Shown: positions 17,041 through 24,601 of the stretch, one piece after another | Numbering within the stretch: position 1 is the first letter of the stretch | How the letters are laid out: each line of letters starts with the position of its first letter | NCBI GenBank assembly: GCA_023391185.1 | Contig: JAEWBI010000037.1 | Location: forward strand, 18,971-82,970 | Direction of reading: 5' to 3' | Origin: Bacillota bacterium | Lineage (GTDB): Bacteria; Bacillota_I; Bacilli_A; RF39; UBA660 | DNA length: 64,000 nucleotides | Translations under genes and position numbers: made by a program | The notes under the pieces: model-generated | The model's database searches: none | What the model saw: the letters and a program-made list of their open reading frames with translations, nothing else | What the model was told of the DNA's origin: nothing

Positions 17041-17994
17041 ATGAGTAAAAAGAAGGGATTCACATTAGTTGAATTACTTGCGGTTGTAATAATACTTGGT
17101 ATTATTAGTATTATTATATATCCAGTACTAAATAAAGTATTAAAAGATAATAGAAAAAAAGCTTTTGAAGCTAGTCTTGATTCAGTAGTTAGGGCAGCTG
17201 AACTATATAAAGCAGATAATAATAATAATTTAGATATTATTGATTATGATGACGGAACAATAGATATAAGCAATCTTGGTAAATGGAAAACTGGTACCAT
17301 ATCAGATGGTGTTGATACAGATGGTTTAACAAAAATTTATCTAGCCGGCTTTTATGATGGGGAATTTTGTGCAACTGGATTTAGTGGTAATCTTACAATT
17401 GTTGAAGGAGAGTGTGAAAGTGTTCCTCAGCTTTGCTTTATTATGGAAAATAATACAATAACAGATTATGGGTTTGAGTATAGTGCTTGTCCTTTAGATA
17501 TTGTAATTCCAACAAAAGTATATAATGAAGATGTACTATATATAGGTACTGGTGCTTTTTCAAGTTCAATTATTTCTTCTGTAATTATTCCAAATAGTAT
17601 AAAAGAAATTGGCAATGGGGCCTTTTCAGAAACTATGCTTACTTCACTAGACTTAACTAATGCAACTTCATTAGAAAAAATAGGTGCATCTGCATTTAGT
17701 GGTACTTATTTGAGTACATTAGATCTAAGTAATCTTTCTAGTTTAAAAGAGATTGGTGAAAATGCATTTAGAAATTGCAACTTATCGTCAGTAACAATAC
17801 CAAGCTTGGTTACGAGTATTGGAAGTGGTGCCTTTTATAAATATGATTCTTATTCAAATCCAACTCTAACATCAATAGTCAATAAATCAACTACTCCATT
17901 TAATTGGTATAATATTTTGAATGTAGGAACTTCTGCAACTTGTACATTTGCAGGGGCAGGTACTTGTGGAACAGTAACAATTACAACAAGTTAA
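17041..17994 (+). CDS. Type IV pilin-like protein fused to BspA-type leucine-rich repeats
   Basis: The start is taken at the ATG at 17041, which gives a proper short prepilin leader; the first in-frame ATG is at 17020. The class III signal is KKKG followed by FTLVELLAVVIILGIISIII, with the Glu at mature position 5. The pilin-like part extends to about residue 135 and ends in a two-cysteine motif (EFCATGFSGNLTIVEGECE). After it come about five BspA/LRR_5 repeats (GTGAFSS.., IPNSIKEIGNGAFS.., IGASAFSG.., IGENAFRN.., SIGSGAFY..). This fusion suggests a pseudopilin-anchored or pilus-tip adhesive domain. No pilus assembly ATPase or prepilin peptidase lies in the window. Confidence 0.8.
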   Translation: MSKKKGFTLVELLAVVIILGIISIIIYPVLNKVLKDNRKKAFEASLDSVVRAAELYKADNNNNLDIIDYDDGTIDISNLGKWKTGTISDGVDTDGLTKIYLAGFYDGEFCATGFSGNLTIVEGECESVPQLCFIMENNTITDYGFEYSACPLDIVIPTKVYNEDVLYIGTGAFSSSIISSVIIPNSIKEIGNGAFSETMLTSLDLTNATSLEKIGASAFSGTYLSTLDLSNLSSLKEIGENAFRNCNLSSVTIPSLVTSIGSGAFYKYDSYSNPTLTSIVNKSTTPFNWYNILNVGTSATCTFAGAGTCGTVTITTS

Positions 17995-18014
17995 GGGGCA
18001 TTAGCCCCTTTTTT
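17993..18014 (+). terminator. Rho-independent terminator of the pilin-LRR gene
   Basis: AAGGGGC pairs with GCCCCTT around ATTA, followed by TTTT; it spans the stop codon. Confidence 0.85.
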
Positions 18015-18015
18015 A

Positions 18016-18044
18016 TTGATAATTAAGTAAAAAAAAGTTATAAT
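18016..18044 (+). promoter_or_regulatory. Sigma-A promoter of the original dus gene (now reading into the prophage)
   Basis: TTGATA (18016-18021), a 17-nt spacer and a perfect TATAAT (18039-18044) lie before the dus stub. In the lysogen this promoter can only drive the stub and then transcription antisense to the integrase. Confidence 0.75.
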
Positions 18045-18060
18045 GTATAAAGGTGATTTC

Positions 18061-18405
18061 ATGTTTAAAATAAAAGATTTAGAAATAAAAAATAATGTTG
18101 TTCTTGCTCCAATGGCAGGAATAAGTAATAGTGCATATAGAACAATTATAAAAGATATGGGTTGCGGCCTTATATATGCTGAAATGGTTAGTGATAAAGC
18201 AATAGCTTATGGCAGTAAAAAAACAATTGAAATGCTTTATATGACTGATTATGAAAGACCAATTGCTCAGCAAATTTTTGGTAGTGATGAAAACTCATTT
18301 GTTACAAGTGCAAAATATATATATGAGAATATGAAACCAGACATAATTGATATTAATACAAAATGGTGTAAGTTATTAACTCGCACCATTAAATGTTACA
18401 TATAA
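18061..18405 (+). pseudogene. dus 5' stub: N-terminal fragment of host tRNA-dihydrouridine synthase cut by the prophage
   Basis: The start is the ATG after AAAGGTGA. Residues 1-99 align end to end with the N-terminal part of the intact dus gene at 49183 (44 identical positions of 99 by my count), including VLAPMAG, KKT.EML and PIA.QIFGS. Homology stops exactly at the Asn of DIN, where the family continues MGCP with the catalytic cysteine. After that the frame runs 15 residues into phage sequence and stops. The fragment lacks the active-site cysteine and most of the barrel, so it should be inactive. Confidence 0.85.
18347..18358 (+). other. Putative attL: left prophage attachment junction in dus
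   Basis: TTGATATTAATA here and TTGATATCAATA at the right end share 11 of 12 bases. Both place AATA at the Asn codon where the dus homology breaks. A short crossover core is expected for a large serine integrase, whose gene begins just beyond. The exact dinucleotide cannot be fixed without the empty site. Confidence 0.6.
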
Positions 18406-19848
18406 AGTATTTTTCTTTTTATTATAAACTATTTTATTAAATAGCCCATGGGCTATTTTTTCTTTTATTTTAAAATCTACGCTATCATCAGATAATATAT
18501 TATGAGTATATTCACATAACAAATATACTTTATCTTTATTTATATTTTCGTACTCTTTGGTATTAATAAAATTTAATTCTTCTTCTAACTTCTTAATAGC
18601 CTCTAAAATTGTCGTTTTTTTAACCTTATACTCCTCTAAAGTATCTATTCCGTCTAAATATGCTGCCTCAAGTCTTTCGAGCCTTAAACGGCTTTTATTT
18701 AACGAATTTTCTATCAATGATATTTCGCTGAATTGCTGTGTTGTTTGTACTATAGTAATATCGAGCTTATTAGTAAATATAGTTTTCAATTCGTATAATA
18801 AAGCTGATTCTAATTTTTCCTGTAAAATAGAGTGACTTTCATTGCACATCTTTTTATTATAACCATTACATTGAAAAAAGGGTTTTCTTTTTGTTCCAGA
18901 CTTTCGTTCTACCATAATAAGATTTTTACCACAATTAGAGCATTTTAACAAACCTCTTAACCAATAATCGTGTTTAACATTAGTTTTTTTATACTTAAAC
19001 CATATCTTATTATGCTCATCTATCTTTTGCTGTGATTTATCCCATAATTCTTGTGAAATAAGTGACTCATGCTTTCCTTTTTTTATAATCATATCAGGAT
19101 TATCATAATTTCTTTTCATTCCTCCGTCTGTATATCTAATATATCCAATATATATTGGATTGTTTAGTAAAACCTTTAAACTTCCTTCACACCAATTACT
19201 TCCTCTAGAAGTTTTGATTTTCATATTATTTAATTTAGCAGTTAATCCATTTACAGTAGTATCTTTTTTTATCCATTCCTCAAATATAAATTTAACTATA
19301 TCCTTTGTATTTTCATTTGGAATAATAGAAGATATATTTTTATCATATTTATAACCAAAAGGAGTATATCCTTGATGTTCTCCACGCGAAGCCTTTTCTT
19401 TTTTACCACGTTTTACATTTTCGGATAGATTTAGCACATAATATTCATCCATTGCCTCATACATAGATTCTAATATAACACGTTCTTTTCCTTCACCCAA
19501 TGGTTGAGTGATACTTACTACATCTATACCGTACTTTTTACGTAGCATAGCCTTATACATTACAGATTCTTCTTTATTACGAGCAAAACGAGAGAAATCA
19601 TATACAAGTATTATGTCAAATGGTTTGGGATTTTTTTTAGCATCAAGAATCATGCGTTGGAAATCGGTTCTTTTATCGGCATTTTTGCCACTAATCCCAT
19701 CGTCTCTATATATATTTTCATCAGATACATATATGTTATTTTTTTTAGCATAATCTAAGCATAATTTAATTTGACTATCTGGACTATATTTAGTTTGCAT
19801 ATCAGTAGAAACTCTTACAGATATTGCACCTTTCTTGTAATCTTTCAT
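18376..19848 (-). CDS. Large serine recombinase (phage integrase)
   Basis: It catalyses attP x attB integration. The start is set at the ATG at 19848, preceded by GAGGAAGTGAT; the frame remains open upstream but without a site. The 490-residue protein has the resolvase catalytic domain with Ser14 in VRVSTDMQ and the DFSRFARN arginine motif. The recombinase domain follows (about 165-270), then a zinc ribbon (CSNCGKNLI to CNGYNKKMC, about 300-345) with a coiled-coil insertion near residues 375-430. It lies at the left prophage end pointing to attL, the usual arrangement. Large serine integrases need a separate directionality factor for excision, not identified here. Confidence 0.95.
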   Translation of the reverse strand: MKDYKKGAISVRVSTDMQTKYSPDSQIKLCLDYAKKNNIYVSDENIYRDDGISGKNADKRTDFQRMILDAKKNPKPFDIILVYDFSRFARNKEESVMYKAMLRKKYGIDVVSITQPLGEGKERVILESMYEAMDEYYVLNLSENVKRGKKEKASRGEHQGYTPFGYKYDKNISSIIPNENTKDIVKFIFEEWIKKDTTVNGLTAKLNNMKIKTSRGSNWCEGSLKVLLNNPIYIGYIRYTDGGMKRNYDNPDMIIKKGKHESLISQELWDKSQQKIDEHNKIWFKYKKTNVKHDYWLRGLLKCSNCGKNLIMVERKSGTKRKPFFQCNGYNKKMCNESHSILQEKLESALLYELKTIFTNKLDITIVQTTQQFSEISLIENSLNKSRLRLERLEAAYLDGIDTLEEYKVKKTTILEAIKKLEEELNFINTKEYENINKDKVYLLCEYTHNILSDDSVDFKIKEKIAHGLFNKIVYNKKKNTLYVTFNGAS

Positions 19849-19965
19849 TATATCACTTCCTCGTTTTTTTAATTTATGATATAATATAATAGAAAAATCC
19901 AATACATTATATCTAGTATATTTTGTGTTCTTAGTTTGCGAGACTAGTTGATTTTTCAATCATGG

Positions 19966-19994
19966 CTTCACTTTGGCGAGTGAAGTCTTTTTTT
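19966..19994 (+). terminator. Rho-independent terminator facing against the integrase and repressor
   Basis: CTTCACT pairs with AGTGAAG and is followed by TCTTTTTTT on the plus strand, that is, antisense to both neighbours. The only plus-strand promoter I see upstream is that of the dus stub, so this site may stop host read-through before it reaches the repressor gene. Confidence 0.65.
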
Positions 19995-19996
19995 GG

Positions 19997-20668
19997 CTAT
20001 AAATCTCTAATATGACGTTTAGCTACCCCAATTATTTCAACAGGAAGATTTTTTATATCTTCATCTGTATATAATCTTGGTAAAAAACCTGTATCGTTAT
20101 CCAAATTAATAGGAGAAATTAACAATCCATTCTCTTTAATAAAGACCTTCTTAAAAGTAGCATCGAAACCATTAATTTTAACACAACAGTCCTGTCCACT
20201 CTCAAATATTGATGATTTTAAAAATATAACTATATCGTTATTTTTGTATTCTGGCTCCATTGAATTACCAAATAATTTAAGAGCAAAGTATTTTTTGCCA
20301 CCTCTTATCCAGTCAATAGGTATTTCTTCGTAATCAACTGTATATGTATCCTCAATAGCTTCAAAAGGAATTCCTGCAGGTATTTTTCCTAACACAGGGA
20401 CTTTAACAACGTTTCTATCTAACTTAGTAGTTATTATATTAGTATTAACTATATTATCTTCTATTAAGTCAGACTTATTTATTCCAAAATAATTAGACAA
20501 TATTTCTATGCTATCGATCCGTGGGTAAGCTATACCATTATACCAATCAGTTAAAGTAGTATATTTAAATCCAGTTGCTTCACACAATTTATTTCTATCA
20601 ATATTATTAATAGACATATATTTTCTTAGATTTTTAGCGAATACTTTTTTATTTCCTAAATCACTCAT
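19997..20668 (-). CDS. Phage CI-like repressor: HTH plus S24 LexA-type autopeptidase
   Basis: The 223-residue protein maintains lysogeny and should self-cleave when RecA is activated. Residues 8-70 form an HTH_3/XRE domain (LCEATGFKYTTLTDWYNG). Residues 90-223 are a peptidase S24 domain with the predicted cleavage bond Ala98-Gly99 (IPAG), nucleophile Ser136 (GNSMEP) and general base Lys173 (TFKKV). AAGGAG lies before the ATG. It is divergent from the Cro-like gene across a 152-bp region carrying related operators. Confidence 0.93.
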   Translation of the reverse strand: MSDLGNKKVFAKNLRKYMSINNIDRNKLCEATGFKYTTLTDWYNGIAYPRIDSIEILSNYFGINKSDLIEDNIVNTNIITTKLDRNVVKVPVLGKIPAGIPFEAIEDTYTVDYEEIPIDWIRGGKKYFALKLFGNSMEPEYKNNDIVIFLKSSIFESGQDCCVKINGFDATFKKVFIKENGLLISPINLDNDTGFLPRLYTDEDIKNLPVEIIGVAKRHIRDL

Positions 20669-20697
20669 ACTTATTATCTCCTTTCATAACTATTCAT

Positions 20698-20726
20698 ATT
20701 ATACACTTAAACCGTAAAATTATCAA
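20698..20726 (-). promoter_or_regulatory. Lysogenic promoter (PRM-like) of the repressor
   Basis: On the minus strand TTGATA (20726-20721), 17-nt spacer, TATAAT (20703-20698), 30 nt before the repressor start. A degenerate operator (20700-20718) covers its spacer and -10 box. Confidence 0.75.
20700..20718. promoter_or_regulatory. Degenerate operator over the repressor promoter
   Basis: TATACAC-N5-CCGTAAA keeps the good right arm of the 7-5-7 consensus ATTACGG-N5-CCGTAAT, while the left arm matches at only three positions. Confidence 0.45.
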
Positions 20727-20741
20727 ATTAAACTTTAATAA

Positions 20742-20760
20742 ATTACGATAAATATGTAAA
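20742..20760. promoter_or_regulatory. Operator between the divergent phage promoters
   Basis: ATTACGA-TAAAT-ATGTAAA matches the ATTACGG-N5-CCGTAAT consensus at 10 of 14 arm positions, centred 30 bp (about three helical turns) from the next operator. Confidence 0.55.
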
Positions 20761-20766
20761 AATCTA

Positions 20767-20795
20767 TTGACATTACGGTTTTTCCGTAATAGAAT
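20767..20795 (+). promoter_or_regulatory. Early lytic promoter (PR-like) with a perfect operator in its spacer
   Basis: TTGACA (20767-20772), 17-nt spacer, TAGAAT (20790-20795). The spacer is almost entirely the perfect palindrome ATTACGG-TTTTT-CCGTAAT (20772-20790), so repressor or Cro bound there would exclude RNA polymerase. Confidence 0.85.
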
Positions 20796-20820
20796 GTAAT
20801 CATAGAGGAGGTGATAGATT

Positions 20821-21051
20821 ATGAAGATGTCTTTAAAAGCAATACGCTACAATAAAGATTTAAGTATTGAAGAAGCTTCGAAAATGATTGGTATTAGTAA
20901 GGAAACATTGCTAAATTACGAATCTTTCAAAACATTTCCAAATGTTCTTATTATAGAAAAAATTCTAAATACTTATGACGTAAAATATGATGATATTATT
21001 TTTTTACCCAAGAATTACGGATTAACCGTAAAAAGAGATAAGGAGAATTAA
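20821..21051 (+). CDS. Cro-like HTH regulator
   Basis: The 76-residue XRE-type protein has its helix-turn-helix in IEEASKMIGISKETLLNYES. It is the first gene rightward from the lytic promoter, divergent from the CI-like repressor, preceded by GAGGAGGTGAT. This is the Cro position. Its 3' end contains another copy of the operator palindrome (21014-21032), which could also act as a roadblock for the early operon. Confidence 0.85.
   Translation: MKMSLKAIRYNKDLSIEEASKMIGISKETLLNYESFKTFPNVLIIEKILNTYDVKYDDIIFLPKNYGLTVKRDKEN
21014..21032. promoter_or_regulatory. Intragenic operator in the 3' end of the cro-like gene
   Basis: ATTACGG-ATTAA-CCGTAAA has the same 7-5-7 design as the PR operator, with 13 of 14 arm positions identical. 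Confidence 0.65.
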
Positions 21052-21054
21052 AAA

Positions 21055-21210
21055 ATGGAAAAGTCTCGCAAACTAAAAACTCCATTAAAAGTGGTAATTA
21101 TTAATCCACCTAGTGAAGAGGAAGCCAAAAATATAATAAAAGGGATATCGATGAAACTCAGTGAATTGTATTCCTTAAATTTAACTAATGAATTGGAGGA
21201 AGCTAAATGA
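21055..21210 (+). CDS. Small phage protein of unknown function (51 aa)
   Basis: The frame opens with ATG after AAGGAGAATTA and ends in TGA overlapping the next start (ATGA). The sequence begins basic (MEKSRKLKTPLKVV) and ends in an amphipathic helix (LSELYSLNLTNELEEAK). No family is recognised. Tight packing in the early operon supports it. Confidence 0.7.
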   Translation: MEKSRKLKTPLKVVIINPPSEEEAKNIIKGISMKLSELYSLNLTNELEEAK

Positions 21211-21407
21211 AGAAAAAAAGAAGATTAAGAACTTGGGTTAAAGTGGCTTTAACAATTATATTATCACTAATTGTAGTTTTCATTTTTATTAAATTATCAA
21301 AGATGAGTTCCGATCGTTTTAATTATTGGTCGGCTAAATGTGATACGGCTAGTAATCATACTTGCTCTTATTATGAAATAAGGCAAATGATGATAAGAGG
21401 TGAGTAG
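21207..21407 (+). CDS. Small single-pass membrane protein of the phage early region
   Basis: This 66-residue protein has a very basic start (KKKRRLRTWVK), one membrane helix (about residues 12-31) and an external tail with two cysteines (SAKCDTASNHTCSYYE). It overlaps its upstream neighbour by 4 nt. Function unknown. Confidence 0.65.
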   Translation: MKKKRRLRTWVKVALTIILSLIVVFIFIKLSKMSSDRFNYWSAKCDTASNHTCSYYEIRQMMIRGE

Positions 21408-21408
21408 C

Positions 21409-21648
21409 ATGGTGAAAAAAAGAACTCAAATAAATGATATTATAAATCATTTAATAAAACATAAAAAAATTTCATCTATGGAAGCCTTTAAAAAGTATGG
21501 AGCTACAAGATTATCAGGAATAATTTTTAAATTTAAAAGAATGGGATTTATTATAACTAGCGAACATGTAGTAGGTAAAACTAGATATGGCAATAACTCA
21601 CCATTTGTTATATATCATCTTATAAAAGTTGCTGATGATTATGAATAA
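21409..21648 (+). CDS. Small HTH protein
   Basis: The start is set at the ATG after AAGAGGTGAG. The 79-residue protein has the pattern of the phage HTH_39-type domain: TQINDIINHLIKHKKISSMEAFKKYGATRLSGIIFKFKRMGFIITSE, a winged-helix-like fold that ends in a basic wing. A DNA-binding regulatory role, possibly an excision or directionality factor, is only a guess from its place just before the tyrosine recombinase, which overlaps its end. Confidence 0.65.
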   Translation: MVKKRTQINDIINHLIKHKKISSMEAFKKYGATRLSGIIFKFKRMGFIITSEHVVGKTRYGNNSPFVIYHLIKVADDYE

Positions 21649-22480
21649 AGAATATCTAAAAAACAAATTAAGCAACTGGATAGAAGAGCAACGTCTAGCT
21701 GAATATGAATCAAAAACTTTAAAATCATATGAAACAGATATAAAGAAATTTATTAACTATATTGAAGTTGATGAATTTGTTCTTGATAAAGATTTGACTA
21801 TGAAATATAAAGAGCATCTTAGAGAAAAACATACTACAAATAGCTGTAACAGATACATAGTTACTTTGAATAAATTCTTAAAATATATAGGCTATGAAAA
21901 ATGTGTTTTAAAAAAAGTTAAAACACAGCAAAAAACATCTATAGATGAACCGATTTGGGAACACGAACATAAAAGGATGCTTAGATGGGCGAAAAATTTA
22001 GGAATGGAAGATATGTATCTAATACTAAAAATATTTGCTTATACAGGCATTAGAGTGCAATCACTTAAAAAGTTTACTGCTGAAAATCTAGAAAATTATA
22101 TAAAGGTCTATATAAAAGGTAAAGAAATTACTGTTATTTTAAGAAGTGATTTGTTAAGAGAAATTAAGCATTATTGTAAGATTAACAAAATCACTAGCGG
22201 ATACATCTTTAAAAGCCCTGTAAAGCCTAATACAATGCTGAATGCATCAACAATATGGCGAAGGTTAAAAAAGATTGCTAGAACGGCTAAAATCAATCCA
22301 AAAAAGATACATCCACATGCATGGAGACATCTTTTTGCTAAAAACTTTATGAAAGACCCTCAAAATGATTTAACAGAACTAGCAGATATCTTAGGACATT
22401 CAAAATTAGAGACAACGAGAATATACACCATGACATCTAATAAAGAGAAAAAAACAAAACTCGAAAAAATGAAATATTAA
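21641..22480 (+). CDS. Tyrosine recombinase (XerC/D-like)
   Basis: With ATG at 21641 the protein has 279 residues; an ATG at 21635 is also possible. It has an N-terminal SAM-like core-binding domain (about 10-95) and a catalytic domain with the full set Arg138 (YTGIR), Lys160/161, His226-x-x-Arg229 (HAWRH), His253 (LGHS) and Tyr262 (RIYT). It is therefore a second site-specific recombinase of different chemistry from the serine integrase. It lies in the early operon, not at an att end, so roles in genome dimer resolution, circularisation or a captured integrase are possible. Confidence 0.9.
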   Translation: MNKEYLKNKLSNWIEEQRLAEYESKTLKSYETDIKKFINYIEVDEFVLDKDLTMKYKEHLREKHTTNSCNRYIVTLNKFLKYIGYEKCVLKKVKTQQKTSIDEPIWEHEHKRMLRWAKNLGMEDMYLILKIFAYTGIRVQSLKKFTAENLENYIKVYIKGKEITVILRSDLLREIKHYCKINKITSGYIFKSPVKPNTMLNASTIWRRLKKIARTAKINPKKIHPHAWRHLFAKNFMKDPQNDLTELADILGHSKLETTRIYTMTSNKEKKTKLEKMKY

Positions 22481-22491
22481 GGAGGATAAGT

Positions 22492-22674
22492 ATGGGTCTA
22501 AATCAAGCCTTAGTCTTAAGGATTAATTATTTAATAGGTAACAAAAAATATACTGATGAAGTATCAGGTAAACCAGGATTAAAAAAGAGTGAACTTATTG
22601 GTATGTTTCAAATGGCACATCAAGGTGACAACGCAATAATAACAAAAATTCATTGTCACATTGAAAGTTTTTAA
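22492..22674 (+). CDS. Small phage protein of unknown function (60 aa)
   Basis: AAGGAGG precedes the ATG. The sequence (GLNQALVLRINYLIG, SGKPGLKKSELIGMFQMAHQGD) has no family I recognise. It lies just before the PcfK/AcrIIA9-family gene. Confidence 0.65.
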   Translation: MGLNQALVLRINYLIGNKKYTDEVSGKPGLKKSELIGMFQMAHQGDNAIITKIHCHIESF

Positions 22675-22686
22675 AAAGGAGGATAT

Positions 22687-23178
22687 ATGGAAGGTATAGA
22701 GAGATTAAAAATATTATCATCTGAAATAAAAGATGAATCACTTTTACAAGTAGTAGATTACTTATTATCACGTGAAGATATGAACGAAAAGTATCTAAAT
22801 GAAGAAAAATCACTTAAACAGATGATCGAATTTATAAATAATGAGGTTTTAAAAAGGATTCCTACTAATGAAAGAAAAGATGTCCAATGCAAAATGTTAA
22901 CTAATGAGGATGTTTATAGTATGGCTATTCATTACTTTGATGAATCTAATGAATTTTTAGGACTTGCATCTACTAAAGTAAAAACAAATATTGAACAAAA
23001 TGTTCAAGCTGATGAAGCAACTGGCGAAACCAAAAATGATATAGAAGTCGTTGAAGAAGAATCAGTAGAATCATCTAATGTTAGTGAAAATCCTATTGTA
23101 GAAATTAAAACAAATCGTAAAATTAAAGAAAAGTATGTTCCAGAAGGTCAATTATCTTTATTTGATATTGTTGGCTAA
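22687..23178 (+). CDS. PcfK-like / AcrIIA9-family protein with a C-terminal sliding-clamp motif
   Basis: Residues about 20-92 show the PcfK/AcrIIA9 pattern: a helical start (VVDYLLSREDMNEKYLNEEKSLKQMIEFI), a cysteine-containing segment and the signature EDVYSMAIHYFDES. AcrIIA9 was described as an inhibitor of type II-A Cas9 from this family, so anti-CRISPR activity is possible but not shown by sequence alone. Residues about 100-150 are acidic linker. The last residues contain QLSLFD (155-160), a textbook beta-sliding-clamp binding motif, suggesting it docks on the replication clamp. AAAGGAGG precedes the ATG. It overlaps the PcfJ gene (TAATG). Confidence 0.75.
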   Translation: MEGIERLKILSSEIKDESLLQVVDYLLSREDMNEKYLNEEKSLKQMIEFINNEVLKRIPTNERKDVQCKMLTNEDVYSMAIHYFDESNEFLGLASTKVKTNIEQNVQADEATGETKNDIEVVEEESVESSNVSENPIVEIKTNRKIKEKYVPEGQLSLFDIVG

Positions 23179-24599
23179 TGTATATAAAAAAAACTGATAA
23201 GAAATTATTTGAAGAATTAGACAAGTATCTAAATCTACCAAATGATTTTAATAAGTTTGTTGATAAAATTTCAAAAAAACATAATTTTATAATCAAATAT
23301 AAGGAATTTTATCACTGTTGCAACTGCGATTATGATTTTAAGAGCAGTAAAAAGATTAATGAAAAAGAAAAATGTCCATTCTGTAAAAATACTTATATAG
23401 TTAAAAGTACAAAAATCAAAAAACATGAATTTGATGACCATATAGGACTATTAGCAAAATATCAGGATAAGTATATAATTAGATTTTTTGAAATTAAGAC
23501 GTATTTTAATAATCAAAAAGTATACACAGATGTTTGTGAGTATGCACGAAAAATTTACAATGATAACTTTGTGGAAATTCACGAAATAGTTAACGACCAT
23601 CTATTTAGTGGAATCGGTGTTATGGCTATAAGGCATGATAGAAATCTATATGCTGAAAATTGGAGGTTTTTAACCTCTTATTGGAAAGAAATATCAGATA
23701 GTGTAATAGTTTATCCAAACAACTTAAAAACCCTATTTAAAGGCACTAAATGGCAATATTCACAACTATGGTTATTAGCAAGAAAGATTAATTATTTAGA
23801 TATATCATTTTTACTTAGAAATTATAGAAGTTCTATAGAGTTATTAATTAAACTAGGATTTTATAATTTAGCTTTATGTCCAAAAACTTTCGATAAAAAA
23901 GGAAATTTTAAAGACAGATTTGGTGTTGACAAAGAATTTGCATCATTTATACGAAAACATAATCTAAATGTTGATGAACTAGAAGTATTAAAATATATTC
24001 AAAAAAGAGATATTGCAATGATTAGAGAGTTTTCTAGTTCAGGTTACTTAAGCGATTTTAAAGAATATAAAATTGATTTATATAAACTTAAAAAAAATAC
24101 AAATTATTGTGATAGAAATCATCATGAATATATTGATTATTTAAGATTTGCTAAAAAATTAAGATATGATTTATCAAATAAAAAATACTTGTATCCAGCT
24201 AATATAAAAAGTGAACATGATAGGTTGTTAAAATTAATAAATTTTCAAAAGAATAAAGCACTAAATAAAATAATTAAGGTTCGCTACAAAGATTTGAAGA
24301 AAAACATCTATAAAAATAAGGAATATATCATTTTTCCAGCAAAAAATGTTGATGAAATGATAGATGAGTCTTCACAACAAAATAATTGTGTTCAGGACTA
24401 TGCTGAAAGATATGCAGAAGGCAAATGTGATATTTACTTTATGAGATATGAAAACAGCCAAGACAAATCTCTTGTTACTGTAGAAGTTAGAAATAACAAA
24501 GTTTATCAAAAAAGAATATACCATAATGACCCAACTACAGAAAAACAAAATAAGTTTTTAGATAATTGGGAACGTAGGGTATTAACAAAGGAGTGTTAA
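23178..24599 (+). CDS. PcfJ-like protein
   Basis: This 473-residue protein starts at the ATG overlapping the PcfK-like stop. Residues about 48-72 form a zinc ribbon (CCNCDYDF to CPFCKNTY). The C-terminal 120 residues carry the PcfJ signature: FPAKNVDEMIDESSQQNNCVQDYAERYAEG, YFMRY, and KRIYHNDPT. PcfJ was named on the enterococcal conjugative plasmid pCF10 and is usually paired with PcfK in plasmids and phages; its biochemical role is unknown. The pairing here supports both calls. Confidence 0.82.
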   Translation: MYIKKTDKKLFEELDKYLNLPNDFNKFVDKISKKHNFIIKYKEFYHCCNCDYDFKSSKKINEKEKCPFCKNTYIVKSTKIKKHEFDDHIGLLAKYQDKYIIRFFEIKTYFNNQKVYTDVCEYARKIYNDNFVEIHEIVNDHLFSGIGVMAIRHDRNLYAENWRFLTSYWKEISDSVIVYPNNLKTLFKGTKWQYSQLWLLARKINYLDISFLLRNYRSSIELLIKLGFYNLALCPKTFDKKGNFKDRFGVDKEFASFIRKHNLNVDELEVLKYIQKRDIAMIREFSSSGYLSDFKEYKIDLYKLKKNTNYCDRNHHEYIDYLRFAKKLRYDLSNKKYLYPANIKSEHDRLLKLINFQKNKALNKIIKVRYKDLKKNIYKNKEYIIFPAKNVDEMIDESSQQNNCVQDYAERYAEGKCDIYFMRYENSQDKSLVTVEVRNNKVYQKRIYHNDPTTEKQNKFLDNWERRVLTKEC

Positions 24600-24601
24600 T
24601 A

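Noticed and set aside
18043..18060. Upstream ATG at 18043 as start of the dus stub
   Set aside because: It overlaps the -10 region and lacks a ribosome binding site, while the ATG at 18061 follows AAAGGTGA and gives the normal Dus N-terminus.
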